Shown: positions 44,565 to 56,318 of the stretch, piece after piece
Layout of the letters: every line of letters starts with the position of its first letter
Numbering within the stretch: position 1 is the stretch's first letter
Assembly (NCBI RefSeq): GCF_020379485.1
Contig: NC_063448.1
Span: 17,073,726-17,137,725, forward strand
DNA from: Brassica napus
Lineage: Eukaryota; Streptophyta; Magnoliopsida; Brassicales; Brassicaceae
Length of the DNA stretch: 64,000 nucleotides
Direction of reading: 5' to 3'
Made by a program: the position numbers and the translations under genes
Notes under the pieces: model-generated
Told to the model about the DNA's origin: nothing
The model's input: the letters and a program-made list of their open reading frames with translations, nothing else
Databases searched by the model: none

Positions 44565-46797
44565 TCAGAGTTTGGTGCAGAACTTTAGCACAGGAATTGC
44601 TTCTTCATCCCAAATGAGTTCCAACAGAAAGGACTCTCCTACCTTTACACCATGAGCATCACACAACTCTCTCCATCCTTTTCTAATTCGCATGGTTCCA
44701 GTTGATTTGTTCTTCAAAAGATCCACCACCCATTTCTTCACTCCATCTTTACCTAACAGCATTATCTTTCTTGGCTTGTTGATGCCATTCACCCGCGTGA
44801 AACCCAACGGAAGATGCTGCGCAAAGATTTGATTTTAGACACACACACACACACACAAAAAAAGAGATACAATAAACAACCTTAAGACAGAGTTATATAT
44901 GAACTTACCTTTACAGAGGTTTTAAGAGCGTTCTGTGTAAGAGTTAATCTCACAAAACGGTGTTTACTATATGAAGATGGATATTTGCATCTCAAGCTAC
45001 GCTTCCTTTTCTCCATCTCAACGCAGTCCTTCGAGCTGCTATCGTCTTCAAGACTCTCCTCTTCACTTTCTTGGGATTCTTCTCCACTGTCATCTCCGCT
45101 GCTAGTATCTGAGGAGAGGGAGTTTACATCATCACTATCTTCTGAACACTCTAATGGTGTTTTCCCACGGTTGGAAGTGCACAACAAGAGAACAGGCTTG
45201 TCCCCAGTTTCAACCAGTTTAAACATAAAGGAATCTTCAGCTTTGATCCCGTTTACTTGACAGAAAGTTTTCCAGCCTGGTCCTAGATAAGTACGGTTGC
45301 TTGATGCGTAGTGTCTCAAACCTACACTCCATCTTCCTCCCCATTCATTTTTTAGAATTATCTCACTGAATCCTTTCTTCAGACCATTTGCAGCCACAAA
45401 CTTCATCTGAAGATACTGCAAAACCACACATGCATATCAATAAACTAATCAAGAAAAAGCATTTTAAGTTTCCAAAAAGTGTGTGAGTTTATGTATTCAC
45501 CAGTTTATCAGTTCTTAAGCTATTAGAAGAGACAGATCCCACATAATAAGAATGGTGTAGTGAAGATTCTGGAGCTGGTTTTGGATCATGTTCTGCACGG
45601 GACAAGCGAAGGACTGGTGGTGCAGATTTTCGGACAAGTTCGAATGTACAGTGATGACCTTGGTTCATCCCATTTTCAGCGCAGAAGCTTCTCCAGCCAG
45701 GTCTGACAAATGTATGCATGCCTGATTCGTTGTATGTAATATTCAAATTCCATGATCTTCCTTCCTCGTTAAGAAGAACGATCTCCTTACCGCTCATGTT
45801 GTCCAGACCGTTTGACTTAGCAAAACCCTTTGGTACATACTGCAATGCCAATAATTCGATTAGGGTCTCTCCTACTAACAAATTTAAACTACTCCCTCCG
45901 TTTTTACGTTTTAGAAATGTGTTCGTAAATTAAATAAATATTTGTTTTTTATATCTTTAAGTAAAAACATTTTATTAATAATTCAACCAACAAAAAAATA
46001 AACCGATGGTCATATAATATAAACTTTTAAGAAATTTGCATAAAGTCAAGTGTCTGAAAACGGAAGGAGTAGTAACTAAGAGATATGTTGCATGAACTGT
46101 GGTAATCTAATCTAATCTAACCAGGCGATCACAACTTAGACTTGAGGGTGAGACATGTGCCACAAAATGAGAATGATCTGATGAAGACTCTTCTTTCGTT
46201 CTTGGATTCTTCTTGACTCTCTTTCTCTTCTCTCCTGAACTGTTTCCTGTAACTTAAAAATAAAATAAAGACATCTCTAACTTGCATCTTTCTCTGCAGA
46301 ATTTGAGTACATTTCATAGAACAAATTGTACCAGTATTGTTGGCCTGATCTTGACTATCATCAATGATGTTGTGAGATGATGCTGAAGTATATTGAATGT
46401 CACAGCAACTTGGTCCAAAAGCTGTGACATGGAACACCATCTCTCCTTCATGTCTGAAAATGATGATGTCACCAATCCGGAGCTCATGCGCTACTGCAAA
46501 ATCTTCCCATCCATCGGTGAATCTCAAGCCGTTTATCTTCACTAACCAAGTTTTAGCGGAGGCATCTGTTCTCAGTTTCGCAGTCTTGATGTGCTTGTTT
46601 CTTCCTTGGACGTGCTTCGAGAAGAAAGCTACAGGAATGTTCTGCACCAAACATACAACAAAAGTTAAGCAAAGGAAACATACAACGTGCTTGGAGCGCA
46701 AGAAAAGAGTTAAGAGTACGAGGTGTGTGTGGAAGCCAGGAAGGAGAGGCTGGAAGAAATGTGGGTTGGTTGGAGAGTGAAGAGATTGATGAGCCAT
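44565..46797 (-). CDS. REM-type B3 transcription factor, copy B (four B3 domains)
   Basis: Six exons, 46720-46797, 46332-46641, 46122-46246, 45501-45839, 44909-45415 and 44565-44816, join in frame to 536 residues. Exon phases are the same as in copies A and C. Four B3 domains occur in the same order (landmarks DGWEDFAVAHELRIGDI, RPGWRSFCAENGMNQG, LGPGWKTFCQVNGIKAEDSF, RKGWRELCDAHGVKVGESF), with a basic nuclear signal in exon 3. Its acidic linker between B3-3 and B3-4 is longer than in copy A (GDDSGEESQESEEE). The intron between exons 3 and 4 carries a Stowaway MITE absent from A and C. No frameshift or premature stop was seen, so the copy looks functional; expression is unknown. Confidence 0.92.
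45892..46069. mobile_element. Stowaway MITE in a REM-B intron
   Basis: A 178-bp element with inverted ends CTCCCTCCGTTTTTA and CTGAAAACGGAAGGAG is flanked by TA on both sides (45890-45891, 46070-46071). The equivalent introns of copies A and C lack it and show the empty site. Confidence 0.9.
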
Positions 46798-47393
46798 TGT
46801 TGAACACTTCAAGAGAAAACCTCTGAAGAAATCTCTAATGTCTATATCATGAGCAGAGAGAATAATAGGAAGGAATCTTATGGTGGACCCAAACTTTCAT
46901 AAAGGTGAGAACTTTTATGACACTTGTCTTCTTGGTTTGAATCTCTCGAGGTGGACGATATAGATAGTGAATAATTTCGAGTTACAGTTACCTTTTCCAG
47001 AAACTTTGTTGTCTTGTCCAAAAAACCATGTCTATCCAATAGAAAAATATCCCTCTGCTTTTAAGAGCCGTTGATCTTCGTAAATAATCTTTGCTAAAGA
47101 CAGATATCAAAAAGATAACACACACAAAGACACAGGTATGTCTTATTAGGGGATTGCAAGTTTCGAGCTTTTGAAAAAACTAGTAAAATGGAGTTATTGT
47201 CACGAATGGTATGTGCCTTGGAGATGAAACTACCACCTTATACATTGCTCGCGCATTTTTCCAGTATTTCAATGCCCTAGCAACAATAAAGTGCTTGGTA
47301 TAAATACTTTGTAAAAATGGCATTTCTATAAATAATCTAATTTTGCAGTCTTTAGTTAGAAGGAATAAGAATAATAATAAATGAAAATGAACA
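46798..47393. promoter_or_regulatory. REM-B upstream region
   Basis: Homologous to the upstream regions of copies A (43178-43770) and C (60456-60960), including the AAAGGTGAGAACTTTTATGA and CTTGTCTTCTT blocks. Presumed promoter and 5' leader. Confidence 0.5.
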
Positions 47394-47401
47394 GGAATGA
47401 G

Positions 47402-48201
47402 TAGGGATGGGAAAATAAACCGAACCCGGAAACCCGAACCGATAAAAATTAATCCAAACCGATCCGGATCCGACATAAATACCGAATGGATCTTGTTTTA
47501 TGGTACATAGGTCCGACCCGAGCCTAAATGGATACTCGATAGAACCCGAAACATTCAAAATTCCAAAAAAAGAACTTGTACCAAACATGATCTCAATTCC
47601 TAATATGTATCCCAAATACACTAAGATATTATTTAACATCGAAAATAGTTATCTATTACATGAAAATTGATGGTTGAATGTGGCGGTTGAAGTTTGAAGT
47701 TTGAAGTTTTTAGATTTTAGTTTTGTTTTCATTGAATAATGTTTCTCATTTCATTTCACGAGAACTTGGTTTTTGTTTTATACTTTTATTTATTTGGTTT
47801 TGTTTCTATCAATAACTATGTTTACCTTTTATTTGATTTTGAATGATCACATTTGATGTTGTTTTCATATTTTTGAATCAATTTTACTTATGTTTTGGTT
47901 ACAAAATAGGTACAAATCATAAAACTGAAGAACCAATTTTACTTATGTTTTGGTTATAAAATAAATACAAATCAGGTACTTTTAAACCGAAGACCCGGTT
48001 AGGACTCAAACCCGAAAGTACATTGGGTTGTACCGGTTTTTTTAAGATTTACTTACTCCGACCCGAACCTGATAGAACCTTAACAGGTCCCGAACCAAAC
48101 TTTCACATAAACTGAATAGGGCTGATTTTGATAAACCCGGAAAACCGAGACCCAAGTGGACAAAACCGAAACTCGATTGGGACCCCGAATGCCCATGCCT
48201 A
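47402..48201. mobile_element. hAT-like non-autonomous element, 8-bp TSD
   Basis: An 800-bp insertion is flanked by a perfect 8-bp duplication GGAATGAG (47394-47401 and 48202-48209). It has short inverted ends TAGGGATGGG and, in complement, TAGGCATGGG. The interior near both ends is rich in AACCCGAACC-type sequence. The paralogous site upstream of REM-A (near 43756-43770, AATAGGAATGAGGAGG) is empty. Confidence 0.9.
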
Positions 48202-48293
48202 GGAATGAGGAGGAAAATATGTATTTTCTTTTAGTTAGATAAAAAAATGTTTTTGTTTAAAAAAATGAAAAGTAAGAAAGAACCTATGAAGCA

Positions 48294-49910
48294 TCTATCT
48301 TATTAAAGTATATAAGTATTTTAAGCTTTTGTTTGGCAACATAGATAGGAGTTTAAAAAAATAGTGATGTTTGGAAACGTGAATAACAGTAAGTTAGGAA
48401 AAAAAAAGTAATGGCCTTATGCTATAAAAAAATTAGAAGTCCATTACAGTATATTAAAAAGTAATGGGTTTATGTTACTTGATATACATATTCAAATCAA
48501 AATAATAATTTAAAATTAATTTATATTAAAAATTCATTCAAAAATATACATATATTCAAATTTTGATTTTCACTAACATATTTTCCAATAACCATTATAA
48601 AAATATTTTCAATATATATAAGAAAAATACAATACAAAGCTCAATTTCAAACACCAACTTAAATTATGGTTTTTATATTTCACATTGAAATTTAAAAATA
48701 TAATATATATGATTATTTATACGATTGTACGTATAAAATATATCTATCTTATTAAAATAGAAGTACTTTAAGTTTTTGTTTGACAACATAGATAGCAGTT
48801 AAAAAAATAGTGATGTTTGGAAACATGGAAAGCAGTAAATTAGGAAAAAAAAAATCGACTTATGCTATTAAAAAAAATGGAAGTTCATTATTACATTATA
48901 TTAAAAAAGTAATGGGTTTATGTTACTTGATATACATATTCAAATCAAAATAATAATTTAAAATTTATTTATATCAAAAATTCATTCAAAAATATACAAT
49001 TATTCAAAATTTGATTTTTACTAACATATTTTTCAATAACCATTATAAAAATTATTTCAATATATATAAGAAAAATACAATACAAAGTCCAATTTCAAAC
49101 ACCAACTTAGATTATGGTTTTTATATTTCACATTGAAATTTAAAAATACAATATATGTGATTATTTATATGATTGTACATATAAAATATTATTAATTATA
49201 AGAAAATTTATTTGATGGTACGTATAAAATACGGTTAATTATATGATAACACATATTTTTGTAACCTATGATGACACATATAAGATATATAATAGTGATT
49301 AGGGGTGGGCGTTCGAGTTCGTTTTCGGGTCTGTTTGGAATTTCGTGTTCGGTTCAGATCTTTGAGGATTTGGTTTGGATTTGGAAAACCAATTTAAATT
49401 GGTTTGGTTTAAATATTTGGATAGAGAATTAATAATTATTTAAGTATTTTTGGAGTTTTGAGTATTATTTAACTATTTTATATATTTACGTTTGATTATT
49501 TGTATATATTTTCGAGTATTTAAATGAACTTAAAAGTATCATATATATTCTGAATGTTTTTATATATATTAAATCTAAAAATAATTAATATATATAAGTA
49601 TATAAATCTATGTTTTTGTATATATTAAATCTAAAAATAATTAATATATATAAGTATATAAATCTATTTTGGATACCCAAAATACTTCGGTTCAGATCGG
49701 ATTAGGTTTCAGTTCTTCAAATACCAAAATTTTAAATAATTCAGATATTTAATCAATTTCGGTTCGGATTTGGTACTACTTATTCGGATTGGGATCGGTT
49801 CGATTCTTCGATTTCGAGTTTTTTTGTCCAACCCTAAATAGTGATATAAAAAAAAATAGCATCATATTTTTTTTAAATATATTTGCGTGTGTGCGCGGAT
49901 CAAAATCTAG
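48294..49910 (+). mobile_element. Helitron with duplicated 5' half and nested hAT element
   Basis: The start TCTATCTTATTAAAG follows an A, and the end GCGCGGATCAAAATCTAG precedes a T, as expected for Helitrons. The first 449 bp (48294-48742) are repeated in tandem at 48743 to about 49190, including the 5' terminus. A hAT-like element lies at 49300-49837. The homologous DNA upstream of REM-A (about 43830-43850) has no insertion, which confirms the boundaries. Confidence 0.85.
49300..49837. mobile_element. hAT-like element nested in the Helitron
   Basis: A 538-bp element has ends TAGGGGTGGGCG and, in complement, TTAGGGTTGGAC, flanked by ATAGTGAT at 49292-49299 and 49838-49845. It is related in style to the element at 47402. 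The exact end is uncertain by one base because the flanking repeat is nine bases long. Confidence 0.85.
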
Positions 49911-50854
49911 TTATTCTTTATATTGATGTAATTTTTATTGAAAGAAAAGAAGCTTATTATTCTCGTTCATGTTTTGGTCAGTATTTAGAGTGTAGCCGGA
50001 ATGAAGAGCCATTGATCTTCGTGAAATAATCTACACAAGAATCTAGCTAAAGACTGATATCAAAGTGACAACAACACAAACAAAGACAGAGATATTTCTA
50101 ATTTTAGGGGATTGCAAATTTATTGTCACGGATGGGGTAATGCCTTGGAGATGAAGCTACCCATCTTATACATTGCTTAGGTATTTTTCCAGTTTCTTCA
50201 ATGCTCTAACAATAAAGAAGTTCTTAGTATAAATACCTTGTAAAATGCCGTTTAATGAATAATCTAGTTTTCACAAATCTTTAATCAGTAAGGTCCATGT
50301 CCCTATTCATTCATTAGTAGAACTATCTCACTGAATCGTCTATCCAAGCAAAGAGTCAAGACCATATTTGATCTCACAAACCTTTCTTACAACATACTGC
50401 AAACAGATTTAACACAACTTAATATCGTCAAACAAAAACTGAAAAAACATACAAATTAGGGGTTATTGACATTCGCTACCTTGGTAGATTTCTATCACCT
50501 GTGCAAAAACAAACTACCAAAAGTTCATTAGTTGAATTCTGATTATTATTATGCATTAATTATATTAAAGTATCTCTTGTGCTGTTGTGCATTAGTGTTT
50601 GTTATCCTACATTACATCCGTTCAATCCTTACTTGTTTTGATAGATTCTACTCAATCTTACGTCTGAACAGGTTAGCTTTTCTAAGTCTATAGATCTTAC
50701 AAGTAGCTTTCTAATTCCATGTATACATTCAGCCGTAAATGGTAATTTCAACTTTTATATCTCCACTCTACATTGAAACAGAATCTTATGGAAGCAGAAA
50801 AAAGGTTTTTTTTTTAAATATGAAGCTAAAACATGTTGGAAGTGTGTATCCAAT

Positions 50855-50887
<33 letters not shown>

Positions 50888-50932
50888 TAAAAATAGAAAA
50901 TTAATTTTATAAAATTTATGACTAAAAATATA
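49911..50932. other. Duplicated REM upstream sequence
   Basis: Continues the REM upstream unit after the Helitron (TTCATGTTTTGG, CCGGAATGAAGAGCC, ATGCCTTGGAGATGAAGC). It then holds a relic B3 exon (50315-50396) and DNA homologous to 61100-61400 (GTCTGAACAGGTTAGCTTT). A TA microsatellite lies near 50866-50886. Confidence 0.6.
50315..50396 (-). pseudogene. Relic of a REM B3 exon
   Basis: On the minus strand a TTGCAG-like acceptor is replaced by GCAG followed by TATGTTGTAAGAAAGG, resembling the Y-(V/I/L)-x-K-F start of B3-2/B3-3 exons. KYGLDSL then corresponds to SNGLDNM. In-frame stops follow. It is a short leftover of a further REM copy. Confidence 0.5.
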
Positions 50933-51652
50933 GAGAAATGACCTTAGATAGACTCAAACTAAGTTTTTCTTCCCAAACTAGCACTCAAGGCCCAAAGTCA
51001 CAAAAATGAGTTTCATTTAATGAGATCATTTACTCTTATGCATTTTTCCTCCTCTCTGATTAATTAAATTAAAACAAAAAATTGAAATCAGGATTTCAAA
51101 ATCGACGTCGTCTCTGACTCTCGGCGTCGTCTCTCCGACTCTCGACGTCGTCTTTCATCCCCGACATCATCATCTCAGGCGTAACTCATATCCATTGCCA
51201 TTATCTCTGCCGTTGGTCATCTCCTCCGCCATTATCTCTGTCGTTATCATCTTCTTTTGTTTTCCTCAGATTCAATCGTTGCTCCGCTGTCTCAATTATA
51301 CTTTTGATTTCATCGTATTAAAGGTATCTCATATCAATGTTACTTTTTCAATTCTCAATTTGATGTTTGGAGTTGTCTTCTTGTGAATCGGGCTGTTAAG
51401 CTTTAAGCTTGTGACGATTTGTTTTTATTTTAGCTCAGTTACGAAATCCTTAATCCATGGTACATTGACATTAGCAAACTTTATTATCAGATTGTTTGAA
51501 GCTTTTCGTTTGATATGTAATGGTGTTATTAGCTTCTTCTGAGAGGCAATTATCTGAAATAGTATTTTATTGTTGTTCTCTTTGATTGAAATAGTTGTAT
51601 AAACAACTTTTAACATATTTTTGAGTTTTTCTTGTGATTTTTTTAACAGATT

Positions 51653-51907
51653 ATGGCTGAAGTTTTTTGTGTCTGTAGACAATGGAGCTCAAAAGAATCT
51701 CTCCAGTGGGAGTTTAATGTTGATACGAATAAGAATGCATTTTTCATTTACATAGAAGAAGATCTTCAGTACAAATATTTGATGAAGATTGTCTCCGAAG
51801 ATTTTAGTATTAAAGAGGAAAAAATAAGTTTGAGTTATGGGATTTCGTTGGACTTTAAGAGTATTGTTGAAGGTTTTCCCCCAATCTCCATAGGAAATAC
51901 TCGCTAG
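51653..51907 (+). pseudogene. N-terminal remnant of a MULE transposase
   Basis: An 84-codon ORF starting MAEVFCVCRQWSSKESLQW, with a beta-grasp-like acidic and hydrophobic pattern, resembles the N-terminal (PB1/ubiquitin-like) part of mudrA-type transposases of Brassicaceae MULEs. It ends at a stop, and the following bases do not carry the catalytic or SWIM zinc-finger parts. Family call is from pattern memory, so moderate. Confidence 0.45.
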
Positions 51908-52743
51908 CTCAAAAGTTCCATCGGCAAGATTAGAGCATTTCATGGAACATGTCGGTTGTGTGTTAAAGTTTGTATAACATGTTCACAATGATATAAATAC
52001 CAATAGTTACTCTTCCAAATTCAATTATAGTTTCAAGGATAAATATTACCTCAACGTCAAGGTTTTCTTCTCCTCGATTAGGATTGGATGGCATCTCATC
52101 CAATGATGGCTCTATTTCTTTCTGCAAAAATCAGAAAAGCCTTTATATGTACTAAAGTTTACTCTAAATCTAAAATAAGTTCATTTGAGCATATACCTGT
52201 TGTGTCACATTTGGGGAAAAAACTTGAGTATGAGCATCAGGTGCCTCATCCAGTTGCTCTTTCTCAATCTGCAAAAAATCAGGAAGGTCATCATGAATAT
52301 GTACAAGAGCTTCCAAACATTGCTTCTAAACACACAAACTGTTAAAACAGTACTTTGAGCACATACGTGTTGTGCCGAGTTAGGAGAATAAACCTGAGTC
52401 TCAATCTGTTGAGACAATGGAGATGCAGGTGATTCATTCAATGGCTCCTGCAAAAACCATCATGAAGGCATTCTAGAACATGTTCAAAACCTTCCAAAAA
52501 TTACCTTAAAGGTCAAAATGAAAACAAGTTTTTCTGAGCTTTTTACCTGTTGTGTCACATTAGTGGAGAAAAATTGAGTTTGAGCAGCATGTGTCTGATT
52601 CGATGGCTCTTTCTCAATCTGCAAAAAAAAACAGGAAGATCATCATGAATATGCACACGAGCTTCCAAACATTATTTCAAAACACACAAATTGTTAAAAC
52701 AATTTCTTGAGCACATACATGTTGTGTCGAGTTAGGAGAATAA

Positions 52744-54118
52744 ACCTGAGTGTCAACCTGTTAAGACAGTGGAGATGCATGTGATCCATCCAATGGCTCC
52801 TGCAAAAACAATCAGGAAGGCATTCCAGAACATGTTCAAAACCTTCTAAAAATTGCACATCTTTTAAAGTCCTCTCAGCAGCTTGATAACATGTCCCATA
52901 AACGTCCTTCAGATTATGTCAAACTCTTCGGGCTTGATAATAGGCGGACCAGTCTTGATATAAGCAGCGGTCGAGTATTGGTTTATTGTCACTTTTGGCT
53001 TTGGCTCTGATCCAATAGGATGCTTGAGTTCAGGCAGAGCTAGTAATTCAGGTATTGAATCTCTCATCATGATCCTATCCTGCGTCACCAAGCCAAAAAA
53101 GTTCAAATTTTTTAGTATCGAATTTTCTGGAAGGCTGTCCTGAAACTATGGAACTCCATCCAGAAATTAAAAGAAAAAAAACACAAGTTTAATTTTCACA
53201 AGCAAACTCATCACAGTCTCACTTTGCATAGCAGCAATAGAAAAGGTTAATTTTGTGCAGCTAATAAGAGAAAGAGAGTAAATGGAATCATCACAGAAGC
53301 TTAGCTTGTGTGTACTTAAAAAAAACTCAAGAAAACAATAGTTTATAGTGTATACGATGCTAATGTAACAATGATAATCTATAAGAACACAAAACAAACT
53401 CTTCTAGCTCATCTCACACATATAGTTTTCAGACAGTATAATATCACCCAAATTCCAAGGACCTTTCAAACGCTGGACAACAAACTCAAGAATAAAAACC
53501 TGAGTCTCAACCTGTTGAGACAGTGGAGATGTGTGTGATCCATGGCTCCTGCAAAAACAATCAGGAAGGCATTCCAAAACATGTTCAAAACCTTCCAAAA
53601 ATTGCACATCTTTTAAAGTCCTCTCAGCAGCTTGATAACATGTCCCATAAACGTCCTTCAGATTCTGTCAAACTATTCTGGCTTGATAATAGGCGGATCA
53701 GTCTTGATATAAGCAGCGGTCGAGTATTGGTTTATTGTCACTTTTGGCTTTGGTTCTGATCCAATAGGATGCTTGAATTCAGGCAGAGCTAGTAATTCAG
53801 GTATTGAATCTCTCATCATGTTCCTGTCCTGCGTCACCAAGCCAAAAAAGTTCAAATTTTTTAGTATCGAACTCCATCCAGAAACTAAAAGAAAAAAAAC
53901 ACAAATTTAATTTTCACAAGCAAACTCATCACAGTCTCACTTTGCATAGCAGCAATAGAAAAAGTTAATTTTGCGCAGCTAATAAGAGAAAGAGAGTAAA
54001 TGGAATCATCACAGAAGCTTAGCTTGTGTGTACTTAAAAAAAACTCAAGAAAACAATAGTTTATAGTTTATACGATGCTAATGTAACAATGATAATCTAT
54101 AAGAACACAAAAAAAACT
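52744..54118. repeat. Tandem duplication inside the MULE, ~754-bp period
   Basis: The segment beginning ACCTGAGTGTCAACCTGTTA at 52744 recurs from 53498 as ACCTGAGTCTCAACCTGTTG and stays alignable to about 53400 and 54118. Each copy holds the same minus-strand ORF fragment (DSIPELLALPE..KHPIGSEPKPKV) at 52909-53106 and 53673-53855. A shorter repeat (period about 350 bp, TGTTGTGTCACATT) precedes it at 52200-52740. Confidence 0.8.
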
Positions 54119-56121
54119 CTTCTATCACTGCACCAGCCGTCATTGTGGTATGCATCCACGTTATCCATCAGTTCCAAACTTTTCGTCTCTTCAAGTTTCT
54201 CAGATGGTGGTTGAGGACGGATTCTGTCACTGGATACACTTTCCTGAAGTCTCTTTGTCTTTTTCTTTTTGTCCTGAAACAGTGTTGAGTACTCAACCTT
54301 CGCCATCTCAACTCCATTACGCATATATGTCTTCAACACATTTCCTGGATATCATTTTCAACCAGATGCAATCTCCACATTCTCACCGACCTCAAAGAGA
54401 GTTTGAACTTTGCTTTCTTTAGTCTGCTATGATTTAGATTCAATGATATCAATCCTTTTTGATATAGGCTGTATATTCAACTTTAATTTTGAAAACTAAA
54501 AACTTGCCTCTTTGTCAACAGTTCCTGCTGCTTGATCAAGATCTGCTTCACTGCGTTTAAAAGTCGTCTCATCCATCGGCTATGTGTCATTCTGTGCAAG
54601 TTCAACAAAAATCAGGAAGACATTCCTGAATATCTACAAATTCTTCCTAAAACAAAAAAAAAAGATAAAAAAAAATGTCCACAAGTTTTCACAAGCAAAA
54701 CACTCACGGACACAAGCAAATCCCACATAATCAACATAATAAACTTTATGTTGAAAAGAACATAATACATTACCTCAAAAGCTTGTGTTCCCAATGACGA
54801 TGACAAAGAAGCTGGTGCTTTTTGAACAAGACAAACTTGAGAACAGACCAGCTACGATGCATGCAAGGAGAAAGGCAGCAGAAAGGTAAACCAGACAACG
54901 GTTGGATCAGATGGATACTTGAAGATAACCACTCCCTTTCCGTTTATTGGAGTCTCAGACGCAAGCTACGACAAAAAATGAAACCCAAAGAACATAAACA
55001 AATCTTACAATAGCATATGGAAACCAATCAGGAAAGATATCCTGAAAACAGTTTCAAACTTCCGAAAATCAAATTAGCAACAAAAAGAGCTCGAAATATC
55101 AAAGAAACATCATAAACAAACAACCAACATGGTCATGAATGGAATCACGAGCCTACCAACGAAAGAGTAGTCTAATAGATCAAGACATAATGAAAGAGCT
55201 ACAACTTTCACCAGTTTCGACTCAAGATGGCATCAACATAATTGTACAAAATTCTCCTAATGAGCAAAGTTAATCTCATTTCAAACTCATCCCTACTAAC
55301 GACTAATTCACTACACAACTCAGTTTAAGATACTATAATCTAATAACTGCTAACCTGATTTTAGAGGAACAAAAGAATTAAAACATCAAAACAGAGGTTT
55401 GAAACGGTATCATATCACCTAATCTAACCAAATGACACAATAAGACTCAATAAAAAATCTGAATATGAAGCAGTTAAAGCTTGATAAGAGAAGAAATAGG
55501 AACATAAATATTCAAAACACTAAGTAAATTTCAAGTCGAAAACACAAAGTAAAATTGTACTTTTTTTTCATAAACCATTGATAATAACGATTAAAGCATA
55601 ATAAAAAGCTACAATTTTTGTGTGTTCTTAACTATGAAATTCTAAAAAATTTAGATTAACAAGAGAACTATAACCAAACGAAGAACAACACACACCACTC
55701 AGCTTTGAAGCAATATCAAATCGGAACAAATTATCAACAAAAAGAACTCGGAACATCAAATATTCAAACAACAAATCGAAATCCCCAAATAGGAAACCCT
55801 AAGAAGAGGAATCTTACCTTGGAGAGTCGAATTTTCGTGAGATGATCACCGGAAATGATAAAACGAAATCGGAGAGCGTCACCGCCGTCGCGTCACGTCG
55901 CGTCGAAGAGATCGAGAAGAAGAATTGTCGTCGCATCGCGTGAGAGAGAGAGGCGTTTCTGATTTATTTCTTTTTTCTGTTTGTTTAATTAATTTTAAAA
56001 CAAGGGTATTAGAGACATTTTGCCCATTAATGAATGTCATTTCTGTGACTTTCTGCTTCTGGTGCTATTTTGGAGACAAAAACTTCAAAAGTGCCATTAT
56101 GGAGAATTGCCCAAAAATATA

Positions 56122-56318
56122 TGCAAGATCTTGTATACTTGGATCTATTTGGCTTGAGCACGTCCTTTTGGAACTGGAGATTAAATGAATGCAAAAGTGT
56201 TTGCCATTTTACACACACACTAGAGATATGATAAATAAGTAGACATTTAGCTACCCAGAAGCAACAAGAGAATAATATGCAGTCAACAAGCTGCTGCAAC
56301 TTAAAGAAGGAAAATATG
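56122..56318 (-). repeat. Fragment of duplicated REM 3' flank
   Basis: Nearly identical to 57960-58150 and 44320-44520 (TTGGATCTATTTGGCTTGAGC to CTGCTGCAACTTAAAGAA). It stops abruptly at about 56318, before any coding exon. It marks a fourth, truncated REM unit. Confidence 0.8.

Larger units (their letters stand above)
50933..56112. mobile_element. MULE inserted in duplicated REM 3' flank
   Basis: A 5180-bp insertion has a perfect 9-bp duplication AAAAATATA (50924-50932 and 56113-56121). Its long, diverged inverted termini share AAGTTTTT, TAGCAC, AAAGTCACA(A/G)AAATGA and TTCATT(T)AATG in order. It splits a copy of the REM 3' flank; joining 50932 to 56122 restores the order seen at 44286-44330. 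Inside are a remnant of a mudrA-type N terminus (51653-51907) and repeated exon-like segments of unknown origin on the minus strand. No catalytic transposase core was seen. Confidence 0.85.

Noticed and set aside
44985..45260. Plus-strand Ser-rich ORFs within REM exons (also 58604-58909 and 46397-46780)
   Set aside because: They are antisense shadows of the acidic linker and B3 exons; the minus-strand gene models are complete and in frame.
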